A stretch of DNA of 41,960 bases from Lamprobacter modestohalophilus (lineage in GTDB: Bacteria > Pseudomonadota > Gammaproteobacteria > Chromatiales > Chromatiaceae), in the NCBI RefSeq assembly GCF_016583905.1, contig NZ_NRRY01000047.1, positions 1 through 41,960 on the forward strand, in the 5' to 3' direction. Below, piece by piece: positions 31,849 through 40,331 of the stretch. Numbering within the stretch: the first letter of the stretch is position 1; each line of letters begins with the position of its first letter. The notes below the pieces were generated by a model that did no database searches, was not told where the DNA came from, and saw only the letters and a list, made by a program, of their open reading frames with translations. Position numbers and translations under genes: made by a program.

Positions 31849-32853
31849 ATGTCGATCATTGCCGATACCCTCTCAAGCCTCAGCCTGGGCAGCGCCCAAA
31901 CGCACGCGCATCTAACCCTGATCCCGCTCATCGGTGAGACCCTGGGCGAGGCCGATTACCGGTTGCTCGATGCCGCCCTCGCACAAGGCTGTGCCCGTGT
32001 CACGGAGGTCTCCGAGGCGGGCGTGGTTCCAGAGCTTCAAGTCCACAACCAGTGCGCAGACCCCATTCTGCTGCTCGATGGCGAGGAACTGGTGGGCGCC
32101 AAGCAGAACCGCATCCTCAATCTCTCGGTGCTGGTTCCGGCGGGTCGGACCACGACGATCCCGGTCTCCTGCGTCGAGGCCGGTCGGTGGCGAGCCGACG
32201 CCGCTGAACTGCGCAGTGCCGGTCGAGCGCACTTCGCCGCTGGTCGCGCGCGCAAGAGTCACAAGGTCAGCGAGTCGCTCGCCCGGCGTGGCTCAAGAGA
32301 GAGCGATCAATCTGAGGTCTGGCAAGACATCTCCGAGAAGGCGGCGCGGATGGCCGTACGCTCCTCGACGAACGCCGCTGCGGCCCTGTACAGCGCGCAT
32401 GAAGACCGGCTGCAGGGTTATCTCGACGCGTTCCGGCCGGTAGAGCAGCAGCGCGGGGCACTGTTCCTGCTCAACCAGCAGGTGCTCAGCTGCGATCTGT
32501 TCGATGCCGCCGAGACCTGTGCGGCCACGCTGCCGAAACTGGTTCGCAGTTGCGCGCTGGATGCGCTCGATGCTGCGCTTGAGACGCCCGAACAGGAGGC
32601 CGTTCACCCGTCTGCGGAGCAGGCAGCCGCGTCTTTCCTGAGCGTCCTGGCGGCGACGGACGTCCAGGTGTTTCCGGCGGTTGGGTTGGGCGAGGATCTT
32701 CGCATCAGTGGCGATCAGGTCACCGGTGGCGCACTGTGCATCGAGGAGCGGCTGATTCATCTCTGCGCGTTCCCGCATGCGGCCTCTTCCGGCCAGCGAT
32801 CCCGTCCGTCACAGATGGCGCGGGCCTCGCAACGTCATCGGGGGCGCGCATGA
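31849..32853 (+). CDS. ARPP-1 domain protein
   Basis: A 334-residue protein. The N-terminal 100 residues carry the ARPP-1 (DUF6569) pattern: LTLIPLIGE, CARVTEVSEAGVVPELQVHN, ILLLDGEELVGAKQNRILNLSVLVPAG and TIPVSCVEAGRW. The domain was named for association with ADP-ribosylglycohydrolase and phosphatase-superfamily genes and is predicted to take part in NAD or ADP-ribose-related pathways; its activity is not established. The rest is helical, ending in a strand-rich segment with VTGGALCIEERLIHLCAF. ATG 31849 has AAGGA nine bases upstream. Its stop overlaps the deacetylase start (ATGA), so the two are coupled. A 5' relic copy lies at 30683. Confidence 0.85.
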   Translation: MSIIADTLSSLSLGSAQTHAHLTLIPLIGETLGEADYRLLDAALAQGCARVTEVSEAGVVPELQVHNQCADPILLLDGEELVGAKQNRILNLSVLVPAGRTTTIPVSCVEAGRWRADAAELRSAGRAHFAAGRARKSHKVSESLARRGSRESDQSEVWQDISEKAARMAVRSSTNAAAALYSAHEDRLQGYLDAFRPVEQQRGALFLLNQQVLSCDLFDAAETCAATLPKLVRSCALDALDAALETPEQEAVHPSAEQAAASFLSVLAATDVQVFPAVGLGEDLRISGDQVTGGALCIEERLIHLCAFPHAASSGQRSRPSQMARASQRHRGRA

Positions 32854-33842
32854 GCATCGGTCTGCATTACTCCAGCGGATACAACAGCGCCCTGGCAGAG
32901 GTGTTGCCCGACACGCATCTCTTCGACATCGCCAAATACGGCCATGCGCTGGCCTTGGTCGAGTCCCGGCTCGGGGCTGAACGGGTGGCGCCACACCTGC
33001 GTCCCGTGACGGAGGAGGTCAGCCACACCGAACTCTGCTTGATCCATAGCGAGCGTTACCTCCAGGCGCTCGAGACGCCGAGCGTGGTCGCCAGGGCGCT
33101 CGAATATCCCCCGGTCGAGCAGTTGTCTGCGGAGTTGGTCGATGCGGAGATTCTCCGGCCGATGCGTCTCGCCGTGAACGGCACCATCGCGGCGGCGCGT
33201 GAGGCGCTGATGCACAACAGGCTGGCGTTCAATCTCGCGGGGGGCTATCACCATGCGAGTCGGGATCGCGGAGAGGGGTTTTGCCTCTATGGCGATGCCT
33301 ATCTCAGCATTGTGCGGTTACGCCAGGAGGGTCTTTTAGGGACTCAGGACCCGGTGCTCTACATCGACCTCGATGCGCACCAAGGCAATGGGATGGCGCG
33401 GCTTTGCGCCGAGCACCAGGATGAGCAGGTCGTGCTGCTCGATCTGTTCAATACGGACATCTACCCACAGGACCGCGTCGCTCAACAACGCGTCGACCGA
33501 GCCGTCCCGCTCATCAGCGGCATGACCGATCGGACCTATCTCGGGCTGCTACGGGCGCACCTGACGCGCGCGATGGCATCGGTGAAGCCGCGCTTCGCCC
33601 TCTACAACGCCGGCACGGACATTCTGGCCGGCGATCCGCTGGGCGGGCTCAACATCTCGGAGGAGGGCGTACGGGAGCGTGATCGCTTCGTGTTGCAGAC
33701 CCTTCGGGCCGCAGGCGTTCCGGTGGCTGTCGTGCTCGGTGGCGGCTATACACCGCAGAGCCACCGGTTGATTGCCAACATGCTCTGCGATGCCTTGATG
33801 GAGCGGGGTGAGTCCGACGGGGCCGGTGGCGCTTGCGGGTAG
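32850..33842 (+). CDS. Histone-deacetylase-family amidohydrolase
   Basis: A 330-residue arginase-fold deacetylase of the HDAC/AcuC/acetylpolyamine amidohydrolase family. The catalytic set is complete: the His134-His135 pair in GGYHHASRD, the zinc ligands Asp175 and His177 in DLDAHQGNG and Asp257 in NAGTDIL, and the transition-state Tyr300 in GGGY. Substrates in bacteria include acetyl-lysine, acetylpolyamines and other acylated amines; O-acetyl-ADP-ribose would fit the neighbourhood, but that is speculation. It is translationally coupled to ARPP-1. The only known regulatory site is the operator at 31785. A relic of a second copy's 3' end lies at 31180. Confidence 0.9.
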   Translation: MSIGLHYSSGYNSALAEVLPDTHLFDIAKYGHALALVESRLGAERVAPHLRPVTEEVSHTELCLIHSERYLQALETPSVVARALEYPPVEQLSAELVDAEILRPMRLAVNGTIAAAREALMHNRLAFNLAGGYHHASRDRGEGFCLYGDAYLSIVRLRQEGLLGTQDPVLYIDLDAHQGNGMARLCAEHQDEQVVLLDLFNTDIYPQDRVAQQRVDRAVPLISGMTDRTYLGLLRAHLTRAMASVKPRFALYNAGTDILAGDPLGGLNISEEGVRERDRFVLQTLRAAGVPVAVVLGGGYTPQSHRLIANMLCDALMERGESDGAGGACG

Positions 33843-34074
33843 GCTCGATCGGCCTTCGGGGAGACGCTATTCTTCGGTCGCATCGTGGATCGCGAAAACG
33901 ACCTGCTGATGCCGCTGGCGGGAGGACGCACCAGCAGCGTATCAAGCACTGCGGTAATCTCCGAAGGCCAATGTTCAAACACAACGGGCCTACGCGCCGA
34001 GAACGATAACTCAGGGGACATACCTAAGCGTGCGGCGGGAATGATTAAACCTTCACGTTCACATTGGAGAGACT

Positions 34075-34992
34075 ATGGCAGAACCTCAGCAAACCATCGG
34101 CGTTCTTAAAGATTACTACGTTTATGAACTGTACGACAAAAGGGATGGTAAGACGTTCTATGTGGGCGAGGGCATCGGGAGACGGGCCTTTGATCATCTT
34201 AATGAGAGCGAGCGAATCCAGCAACAACTCCTCAAAAATCCAATGCTAGAGGGGCGGGGGAACACCGCAAAGATTGCTCGCATCCAGGAGATTCTCAGCG
34301 CTGCAGGGAGCGATCAAGTCGGGGTTCGGGTCATCGGTCGCTTCGACAGTAAGGAGGAAGCGCTAGCGGTCGAAACTGTGCTGATCAACTGGGCCTACGG
34401 GATTGATAACCTGACCAACATTAGCCGTGGTCACGGCGCGAAGTATGTTCGCCAACAGCAACAGGCTTCCGCTGAGCTTCCAGGACTCGATATCGACAAA
34501 CAGGTGGCTATCCATGGGACTGGCAACGGATATCTCCAAGCCATCATCGACAACCATGAACAATATCATCACTTCTCCCAGGCGGAAGACATCGCTGAGC
34601 ATCTGCGAAAGACATACCCGAAGCTCGTAATCGACGACCCCTGTTTCTGGGAGAGTGGTCGCTATGTTGCGGTTTTCATTATGCTTGTTCCTGAGACTGT
34701 TCGGATGATCATCCAGTTGACCGATAGTGGACAACACCAGCATGTCTACAACCTCCTACCAATGTCAGGATTAACTCAGGACAGAAATTGTTTCGTAAGC
34801 TACATGACAGATCACCATCCAGATCTTGATCTTCGGAACGGCGGTCGTTATGCGAAGCTTCCCGCTTGGGATCCATTAAAGATCAAGAACGATGATCTGA
34901 ATGCGGTCAGTAAGCAGGTTCGCTATGCATGCAATTGGTTTAATGTTGACTCTGGCTTCCAGGAAACAGAGGATCGCTCGCAAACGGCATAA
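34075..34992 (+). CDS. GIY-YIG nuclease-domain protein (LEM-3-like)
   Basis: A 305-residue protein. YYVYELYD (14-21) and FYVGEG (28-33) are the GIY and YIG strands; Arg36/Arg37 in GRRAFDHL and the Glu in EALAVETVLI are the expected catalytic residues. The spacing and the VYELYD form resemble the LEM-3/Ankle1 subgroup, which cleaves branched DNA. The C-terminal 170 residues are unassigned. ATG 34075 has GGAGA upstream. It has lower GC than its neighbours and no palindrome promoter, and is convergent with the PARG gene. Probably imported defence or repair cargo. Confidence 0.8.
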   Translation: MAEPQQTIGVLKDYYVYELYDKRDGKTFYVGEGIGRRAFDHLNESERIQQQLLKNPMLEGRGNTAKIARIQEILSAAGSDQVGVRVIGRFDSKEEALAVETVLINWAYGIDNLTNISRGHGAKYVRQQQQASAELPGLDIDKQVAIHGTGNGYLQAIIDNHEQYHHFSQAEDIAEHLRKTYPKLVIDDPCFWESGRYVAVFIMLVPETVRMIIQLTDSGQHQHVYNLLPMSGLTQDRNCFVSYMTDHHPDLDLRNGGRYAKLPAWDPLKIKNDDLNAVSKQVRYACNWFNVDSGFQETEDRSQTA

Positions 34993-35041
34993 GCGCGCTT
35001 CAGGCGAGCGCTGACTGGATAGTGGCTCGAGCGCGTTGCTG

Positions 35042-35878
35042 TTATCGGAAACGCGCTTGAAACGCCCGCAGGCGAGGTTGTTCCTTCGTGGCATCGACAA
35101 CGGCGAACACCACATGCCGAAAATGGCCTGCGAAGGGGCCCTCCAGCAACTCGCCGAAGGCCGCGGCCACGTCGACCGGGTTGTTCTTGAATACCCCGGC
35201 GCCCCATGCGCCAAGCACAAGGACGCTGTGACGCTGCGCCTCAGCGACTCGCAAGATATTGTGCGCTCGTCGGCGCAGGGTCTGGCGCACCACCTCCTGA
35301 TCCCCCGGATGGCGTTGCAGATGCGGACCCGCATTCGGCGCCGGAGCCGTGATCACCGAGGCCAGGAAGGGCGTTTCGAGCAAGATGAGTGCCTCGTCGC
35401 GGAACCAAGGCACACCTGGGCTATAGATCATGTGATCGGTATAGAGCAGTGAGGACTGCGCACGATTGATCGCATAGTAGGTTGACTGCTGGGTCTCCAA
35501 GCAGCGGAAGAGTCCAGAGCAGCGCACCAGATCCTCCTCTTGCGCGCGAGCCCCCTTGAGGAATCCACCGCCAACATGGCGCGCAGAGGCAAAATTCAGC
35601 ACAACAGGATCTTCGATTCCTTCGTCTTGGACGAGACGACGGACGGCGGCCTGTGTTGTTTCCTCGGTCACCGTGATCTGCGTCGTCTGCGCGCGGGTGG
35701 CCATTGCTTGGCCATCAAGTTGGATGAGGTCTTCTGGCGTATAGAGTCGCGTCCGATCGACGGCCTGCGCTTGCTGGCCGGCAATCTCCACGCGCCGACC
35801 GGAAGGCGCTTGGTAAGCGCCTTGGTCTTGAATGGCCAGGGTTTGCTGGGCGAGTTCGGTGAGGGATATCGGATTCAT
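35042..35878 (-). CDS. Microbial-type poly(ADP-ribose) glycohydrolase (TIGR02452/DUF2263)
   Basis: A 278-residue PARG-family macrodomain protein. Gly103-Gly105 and Gln113-Glu114-Glu115 form the complete GGG...QEE signature (GGGFLKGARAQEED), and LVLGAWGAGVFKNNP follows near the C-terminus. The N-terminal 60 residues (SLTELAQQTLAIQDQ) are shared with the relic at 30729, showing duplication inside the locus. It should cleave ADP-ribose from protein or nucleic acid. A weak, non-palindromic look-alike of the operator lies about 45 bases upstream, so its regulation is unclear. Confidence 0.9.
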   Translation of the reverse strand: MNPISLTELAQQTLAIQDQGAYQAPSGRRVEIAGQQAQAVDRTRLYTPEDLIQLDGQAMATRAQTTQITVTEETTQAAVRRLVQDEGIEDPVVLNFASARHVGGGFLKGARAQEEDLVRCSGLFRCLETQQSTYYAINRAQSSLLYTDHMIYSPGVPWFRDEALILLETPFLASVITAPAPNAGPHLQRHPGDQEVVRQTLRRRAHNILRVAEAQRHSVLVLGAWGAGVFKNNPVDVAAAFGELLEGPFAGHFRHVVFAVVDATKEQPRLRAFQARFR

Positions 35879-36159
35879 GGCGACGGAATGGAAGATCGTT
35901 ACGCGTTATCAGGCGTGTCGTTTGTCAGGGAAGCGGAGCGGTGCTGTATCGTCAAGCCAATCTGCCAGATTGACGGGCCTGGCGACCCAAGCGCCTGAGC
36001 CCTATCCCGACTGCGGGTCTTATCGTGTCCGCGTTAGACATCGTAGTCGTTGACAGTACGCACCAGGTACGGCTTTCTACGAAGGCTAAGTTCGACCATC
36101 GATGCCCCCTGGATGCGCTTCCAGTCTTTCTTCATCTCCATCGATCTGGACAATCCAAC

Positions 36160-36405
36160 ATGGCTACACATCGTTATGAGGCGTTCGCCGAAGTACCGCA
36201 GGACCACTGCCTGTACTTGCCGTTACCGCCAGAGATTCCCGTCGGCCCGGTGCGGGTCACCGTCATGTTTGAGTCGCCTGCAAGCAGCCAGGCAACGGAC
36301 GAATCCATCAAGCGCCTGTTAGGCAATATGCCTGATCTGGGCGAGGACAGCGATTTTGAGCGGCCGCTGGATGATGGTCGGGAGGTTCCAGATTGGGTTT
36401 TCTGA
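36160..36405 (+). CDS. Antitoxin-like protein of a decayed TA pair
   Basis: An 81-residue protein: a short beta-rich N-terminus (RYEAFAEVPQDHCLYLPLPPEIPVGPVRVTVMF) like AbrB/Phd-type antitoxin heads, then an acidic C-terminal tail ending DDGREVPDWVF, as in antitoxins that wrap around PIN-domain toxins. The overlapping next frame starts like VapC. ATG 36160 is chosen because the homologous part begins there. The toxin is truncated, so this antitoxin may be orphaned. Confidence 0.6.
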   Translation: MATHRYEAFAEVPQDHCLYLPLPPEIPVGPVRVTVMFESPASSQATDESIKRLLGNMPDLGEDSDFERPLDDGREVPDWVF

Positions 36406-36509
36406 TCGATACCAATGTGCTGTCTGAGCTTGGTAAGAACGGCGGTGTTCGCTTTTTGAATCCATTCTCGGACGACAATGAGTCCTTGGCCTCAACCGAG
36501 TCTGATTGA
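36393..36509 (+). pseudogene. Truncated VapC-like PIN toxin
   Basis: A TTG-start frame overlapping the antitoxin end reads GFLIDTNVLSELGK, the first PIN-domain strand with its catalytic Asp. It then loses similarity and stops at 36507-36509 after 38 residues. A PIN toxin is normally about 130-140 residues, so the enzyme is lost. Confidence 0.65.
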
Positions 36510-36575
36510 CAACACCGAGAACTCCGACAAAACCCCGAGCCTGCGCTGTCCTGGCCGGGATTCCGAGTCAGACTC

Positions 36576-36608
36576 CCGACAGCGTTTGTCGGACCAGCCT
36601 GCTAGAGT
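36576..36608 (+). promoter_or_regulatory. Regulon operator/promoter, site 12 (recCB)
   Basis: A perfect inverted repeat CCGACA-GCGTT-TGTCGG (36576-36592), ten bases ending in TGC, TAGAGT (36603-36608). The recC ATG is at 36703, so the leader is about 90 bases. This places the recombination nuclease genes in the same set as the accessory genes. Confidence 0.65.
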
Positions 36609-36702
36609 CGTGCCTATCCACCGGGGACGCCCCTTGTGCGACCCTGCAACCGACTGACGATCAAGCCACCGAGCGCTGACGAGTGACGAGAGGAGCACGC
36701 GA

Positions 36703-39700
36703 ATGACCCCAACGACGGAGCATGCCAGCGACTGGCCAACCGGCTTCATGCTGATCCAAGGCAACCGACTCGAGTCCCTGCGCGGACTGCTCAGTGCCTG
36801 GCTCAGCCGGCATCCGCTCCATCCGCTGGAGAACGAGGTCATTCTGGTGCAGAGCAACGGCATCGGCCAATGGCTGAAGGTCGCACTCGCCGCCCCCCGC
36901 GCTGAGGACAGTCAGGACGACGACCTCAGCGGTGGCTGCGGCATCGCTGCCGCCCTCGACCTGATGCTCCCGGCGCGCTTCCTCTGGCAGGCCTATCGCG
37001 CCGTGCTCGGCGACCTCCCGGAAATCTCCGCTTATGACAAGGCGCCGCTCGTCTGGCGCCTGTATCGGCTGCTCGGCGATCTCGATGGCCTCGCCACGAA
37101 CACCGAAGAGGGCGCCTGGCTCGATCCCCTGCGCGGCTTCCTCGCCAGCGATGGCGACGCTCGGCGCCGCCAGCAATTGGCCGCGCGCCTGTCCGACCTC
37201 TACGACCAATACCAGGTCTACCGCGCCGACTGGCTGAGCGCCTGGGAACAGGGCGAGGATGTGCTGATCCGCCCCAACGGCACCCAGATCCCACTGCCTG
37301 AGGAACACCGCTGGCAACCGCTGCTCTGGCGCCGACTGCGCCAGGATCTGGCCAAACACCACCAGGACCGCAACGCACCCGCGCCCGCCGCCGAGGCCAG
37401 CCGCGCCCAGATCCACCAGCGTTTCCTCGCCCAGGCCAAGACCCTGAGTTGGGTCACCCGACCCAGCGAACTGCCACGTCGGGTCATCGTCTTCGGCATC
37501 TCCTCGCTGCCGCGCCAAGCCATCGAAGTGCTCGAGGCCATTGCGCCCGTCGCCCAGGTCATGCTCTTCGTGCACAACCCGAGCCAGCACTACTGGGGCG
37601 ATCTGGTTGAAGGCCGTGAGCTGTTTCGCGAACTGTTTCGGCCTTACCAGCGCACCGCCACGCGCAAAGTGCCCGAGAATCTGCAGGACGCCGAGCTGCA
37701 TCTGCACGGCCACCCGCTGCTCGCCGCTTGGGGCAAGCAGGGCCGCGACTACATCCGACTGCTCGACGAACACGACGATCGCAGCGTCTACGAGGCCCAC
37801 TTCGCCGAGCAGAACCTCAAGATCGACCTCTTCGAGTCCCCGCTCGACGCCACCCATCCGCACAACGCCACGCTGCTGCAACAACTCCAGGACGACATCC
37901 TCGAGCTGCGCCCACTGCACGAGCGTCGCGCCCTGGCAAGCAGCATCGACCCACGTCACGACCGCAGCCTCAGCTTCCTCATCGCCCACGGCCCGCAGCG
38001 CGAGGTCGAGATCCTCCACGACCAACTGCTCGACGCCTTCGCCACCGCCAAGCGCGCCGGCGCGCCGCTGCATCCACGCGACATCCTGGTGATGGTGCCC
38101 GACATCAGCGTCTATGCCCCGCACATCGAGGCCGTGTTCGGTCGCCTTGAGCGGGATGATCCGCGCCGCATCCCGTTTCAGATCACCGACCAGTCCCAAC
38201 GCCAGCGCGATCCGCTGTTGATCGGTGTCGAAACCCTGCTCAACCTGCCGCAAGCCCGCTTTGCCGTCAGCGACCTGCTCGACCTGCTCGAGATCCCCGC
38301 GTTGCGCGCGCGTTTCGGCCTCGCCGAGGCCGACCTGCCACGCCTGCACCACTGGATCGAGGGCGCCAAGATCCGCTGGGGCCTCGACGCCGAGCAACGC
38401 GCCGGCCTCGATCTGCCTGCCGGCCTGGAGCAGAACAGTTGGCGTTTCGGCCTCAAGCGCATGCTGCTCGGCTTCGCCACCGGCGGCAGCGACGATTGGC
38501 AGGACATTGAGCCCTATGACGAGATCGGCGGCCTGGACGCCGCCCTGATCGGCCCCTTGGCGCAGCTGCTCGAAGCCCTCGGCGAGAGCTGGAACCTGCT
38601 GCAACAACCGCTGACGCCCGCGGCCTGGAGCGCGCTGCTCGCTGAGCGCATCGATGCCCTGTTCCTGGCCTGCAGCGACGCCGACGAGCGTGCGCTCGCG
38701 CAATGGCGCCAAGTCCTCGAGCAATGGCTGCTCGACTGCACCTACGGGGGTGTCGAGGACGAGCGGCTGCCGCTCGAGGTGGTACGCGACAGTCTGCTGC
38801 CCAGCCTCGATACCCCGACCCTGAGCCAGCGCTTCCTCGCCGGTGCGGTCAACTTTGCCACCCTGATGCCGATGCGCGCGATCCCGTTCCGGCAGATCTG
38901 GCTGCTCGGCATGAACGACGGCGACTACCCGCGCAGCCGCCGCCCGGCCGACTTCGACCTGATGGCGAACGACTACCGCCCCGGCGATCGCTCCCGGCGC
39001 GAAGACGATCGTTACCTGTTCCTCGAAGCCCTGCTCGCCGCGCGCGAACGCCTGGTGATCAGCTGGGTCGGGCGCAGCCTGCGCGATGACTCCGAGCGCC
39101 CGCCCTCGGTCCTGGTGGGACAGTTGCGTGATCACCTCCAAGCCGGCTGGCGGCTGGCTCCAGAGGCTGTGGAGGCCGCCTCCGATCCCTCGGGCCAGGC
39201 CCTGCTCGCGGCCCTGACCCGCAGCCATCCGCTGCAGCCTTTTAGCCGGCGCTACTTCGAGCCCCAGCGCGACCCACGGCTGTTCACCTATGCCAACGAG
39301 TGGCGCAGGCTCTATCCGGACTCGACACCTGCCGATGACGCCGCCTCGCAAGTGCCCCTGTTCCCGGAACGCCCACCGACACTCTCCGCACCGACCTTCG
39401 ATGGAACGATCACCCTGCAGACGCTGGGGCGCTTCCTGCGCCATCCGCTGCGGACCTTCTACAGCCAACGCCTGGCGCTGCAGCTGAATGTCGATGCCGA
39501 GATCGACGCCAACGACGAGCCGTTCGACCTCGATGGGCTGCAGCGCTGGGGACTGCGCGCGGCCATCCTGCAACGGGTCGAACGACAACTCGTGGCTCAG
39601 CCTGGGATCGCCAGTGAGACCTGTCTGCAGCAGGCGGTGGGTCGGCTCGCCCGCGCCGGCGAGTTGCCGCTGGCCCCCTTCGATGTCGACTGGCGTGAGG

Positions 39701-40329
39701 ACTTGCAGGCCCAGTTCGCAACGCCCCTGCAGCGTTATCGCGAGTTGCTGGCCGAGTATCCGACAGCGGTGCCGATCCGTGCACTGAGCCTCAGCGCCGG
39801 TGACCTGCTGCTCGAGGACAGCCTCATCGGGCTGCGTGCCAACGAGCAGGGCGAGCGCCTGCAACTGCGATTGCAGCCGAGCGAGTTAATCAAGAACGGC
39901 AACCTCCGTTGGTATCACCTGGTCTCGCACTGGCCCCGGCATCTGGCCGCCCAGCGCGAGGCGCCGACCCACACCTGCCTGCTCGGCCCTGGCTGCGAGG
40001 TCTGGTTGCCGGCGATGGAAGAAGGCGAGGCCGAGGTGCTGCTGCAAGAGTTGATGGCGGGCTATATCGAGGGACTGACGGAGCCCTTGCCGCTGGCCTG
40101 CAAGACGGCGTTTGGTGTGCTGCGCCAGAAAAGCAAAGAAAAGGGTGCCGATCCCGTCCAAGACTACGAGGGCGGCTATCAGTGCTCCGGCGAGCGCGAT
40201 GAGCATGTCGGCTACCCACGCTTCTGGCCCGACTACACCACGCTGAGCGCCGCCGCCGGGTTCAATGAGCTGATCGAACGGCTCTACGGCCCCCTCTATC
40301 AACAGGCCATCACGCACAAGGAGCTTTGA
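36703..40329 (+). CDS. recC: Exodeoxyribonuclease V gamma subunit RecC
   Basis: A 1208-residue RecC (E. coli 1122). It starts with the typical GFMLIQGNRLESLRGLLSAWL and VILVQSNGIGQWLKVALA, with FLWQAYRAVLGDLPE, ARFGLAEADLPRLHHWI and the late IWLLGMNDGDYPRSRRPADFDLM and EDDRYLFLEALLAARERLVISWVGRSLRDD segments of the family. RecC holds RecB and RecD together and contains the inactive helicase/nuclease-fold channel that reads Chi. The stop lies two bases before recB, so the genes are an operon. The frame is intact; a long frame on the opposite strand is only its shadow. Confidence 0.96.
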   Translation: MTPTTEHASDWPTGFMLIQGNRLESLRGLLSAWLSRHPLHPLENEVILVQSNGIGQWLKVALAAPRAEDSQDDDLSGGCGIAAALDLMLPARFLWQAYRAVLGDLPEISAYDKAPLVWRLYRLLGDLDGLATNTEEGAWLDPLRGFLASDGDARRRQQLAARLSDLYDQYQVYRADWLSAWEQGEDVLIRPNGTQIPLPEEHRWQPLLWRRLRQDLAKHHQDRNAPAPAAEASRAQIHQRFLAQAKTLSWVTRPSELPRRVIVFGISSLPRQAIEVLEAIAPVAQVMLFVHNPSQHYWGDLVEGRELFRELFRPYQRTATRKVPENLQDAELHLHGHPLLAAWGKQGRDYIRLLDEHDDRSVYEAHFAEQNLKIDLFESPLDATHPHNATLLQQLQDDILELRPLHERRALASSIDPRHDRSLSFLIAHGPQREVEILHDQLLDAFATAKRAGAPLHPRDILVMVPDISVYAPHIEAVFGRLERDDPRRIPFQITDQSQRQRDPLLIGVETLLNLPQARFAVSDLLDLLEIPALRARFGLAEADLPRLHHWIEGAKIRWGLDAEQRAGLDLPAGLEQNSWRFGLKRMLLGFATGGSDDWQDIEPYDEIGGLDAALIGPLAQLLEALGESWNLLQQPLTPAAWSALLAERIDALFLACSDADERALAQWRQVLEQWLLDCTYGGVEDERLPLEVVRDSLLPSLDTPTLSQRFLAGAVNFATLMPMRAIPFRQIWLLGMNDGDYPRSRRPADFDLMANDYRPGDRSRREDDRYLFLEALLAARERLVISWVGRSLRDDSERPPSVLVGQLRDHLQAGWRLAPEAVEAASDPSGQALLAALTRSHPLQPFSRRYFEPQRDPRLFTYANEWRRLYPDSTPADDAASQVPLFPERPPTLSAPTFDGTITLQTLGRFLRHPLRTFYSQRLALQLNVDAEIDANDEPFDLDGLQRWGLRAAILQRVERQLVAQPGIASETCLQQAVGRLARAGELPLAPFDVDWREDLQAQFATPLQRYRELLAEYPTAVPIRALSLSAGDLLLEDSLIGLRANEQGERLQLRLQPSELIKNGNLRWYHLVSHWPRHLAAQREAPTHTCLLGPGCEVWLPAMEEGEAEVLLQELMAGYIEGLTEPLPLACKTAFGVLRQKSKEKGADPVQDYEGGYQCSGERDEHVGYPRFWPDYTTLSAAAGFNELIERLYGPLYQQAITHKEL

Positions 40330-40331
40330 CG

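Noticed and set aside
33746-34021. Minus-strand frame across the deacetylase end and the 33843-34074 gap
   Set aside because: Low-complexity Arg/Pro/Ser translation overlapping the deacetylase gene in antisense; no ribosome site, so the gap is left unassigned.
35910-35935. A further regulon operator upstream of the PARG gene at 35878
   Set aside because: It has a GACA and a distant look-alike -10, but no inverted repeat; too weak to count.
36661-39864. A 1067-codon open frame on the minus strand
   Set aside because: It is the antisense shadow of recC, produced by high GC and codon bias; its translation is Gln/Val/Gly-rich with no domain, while the plus strand gives an intact RecC.
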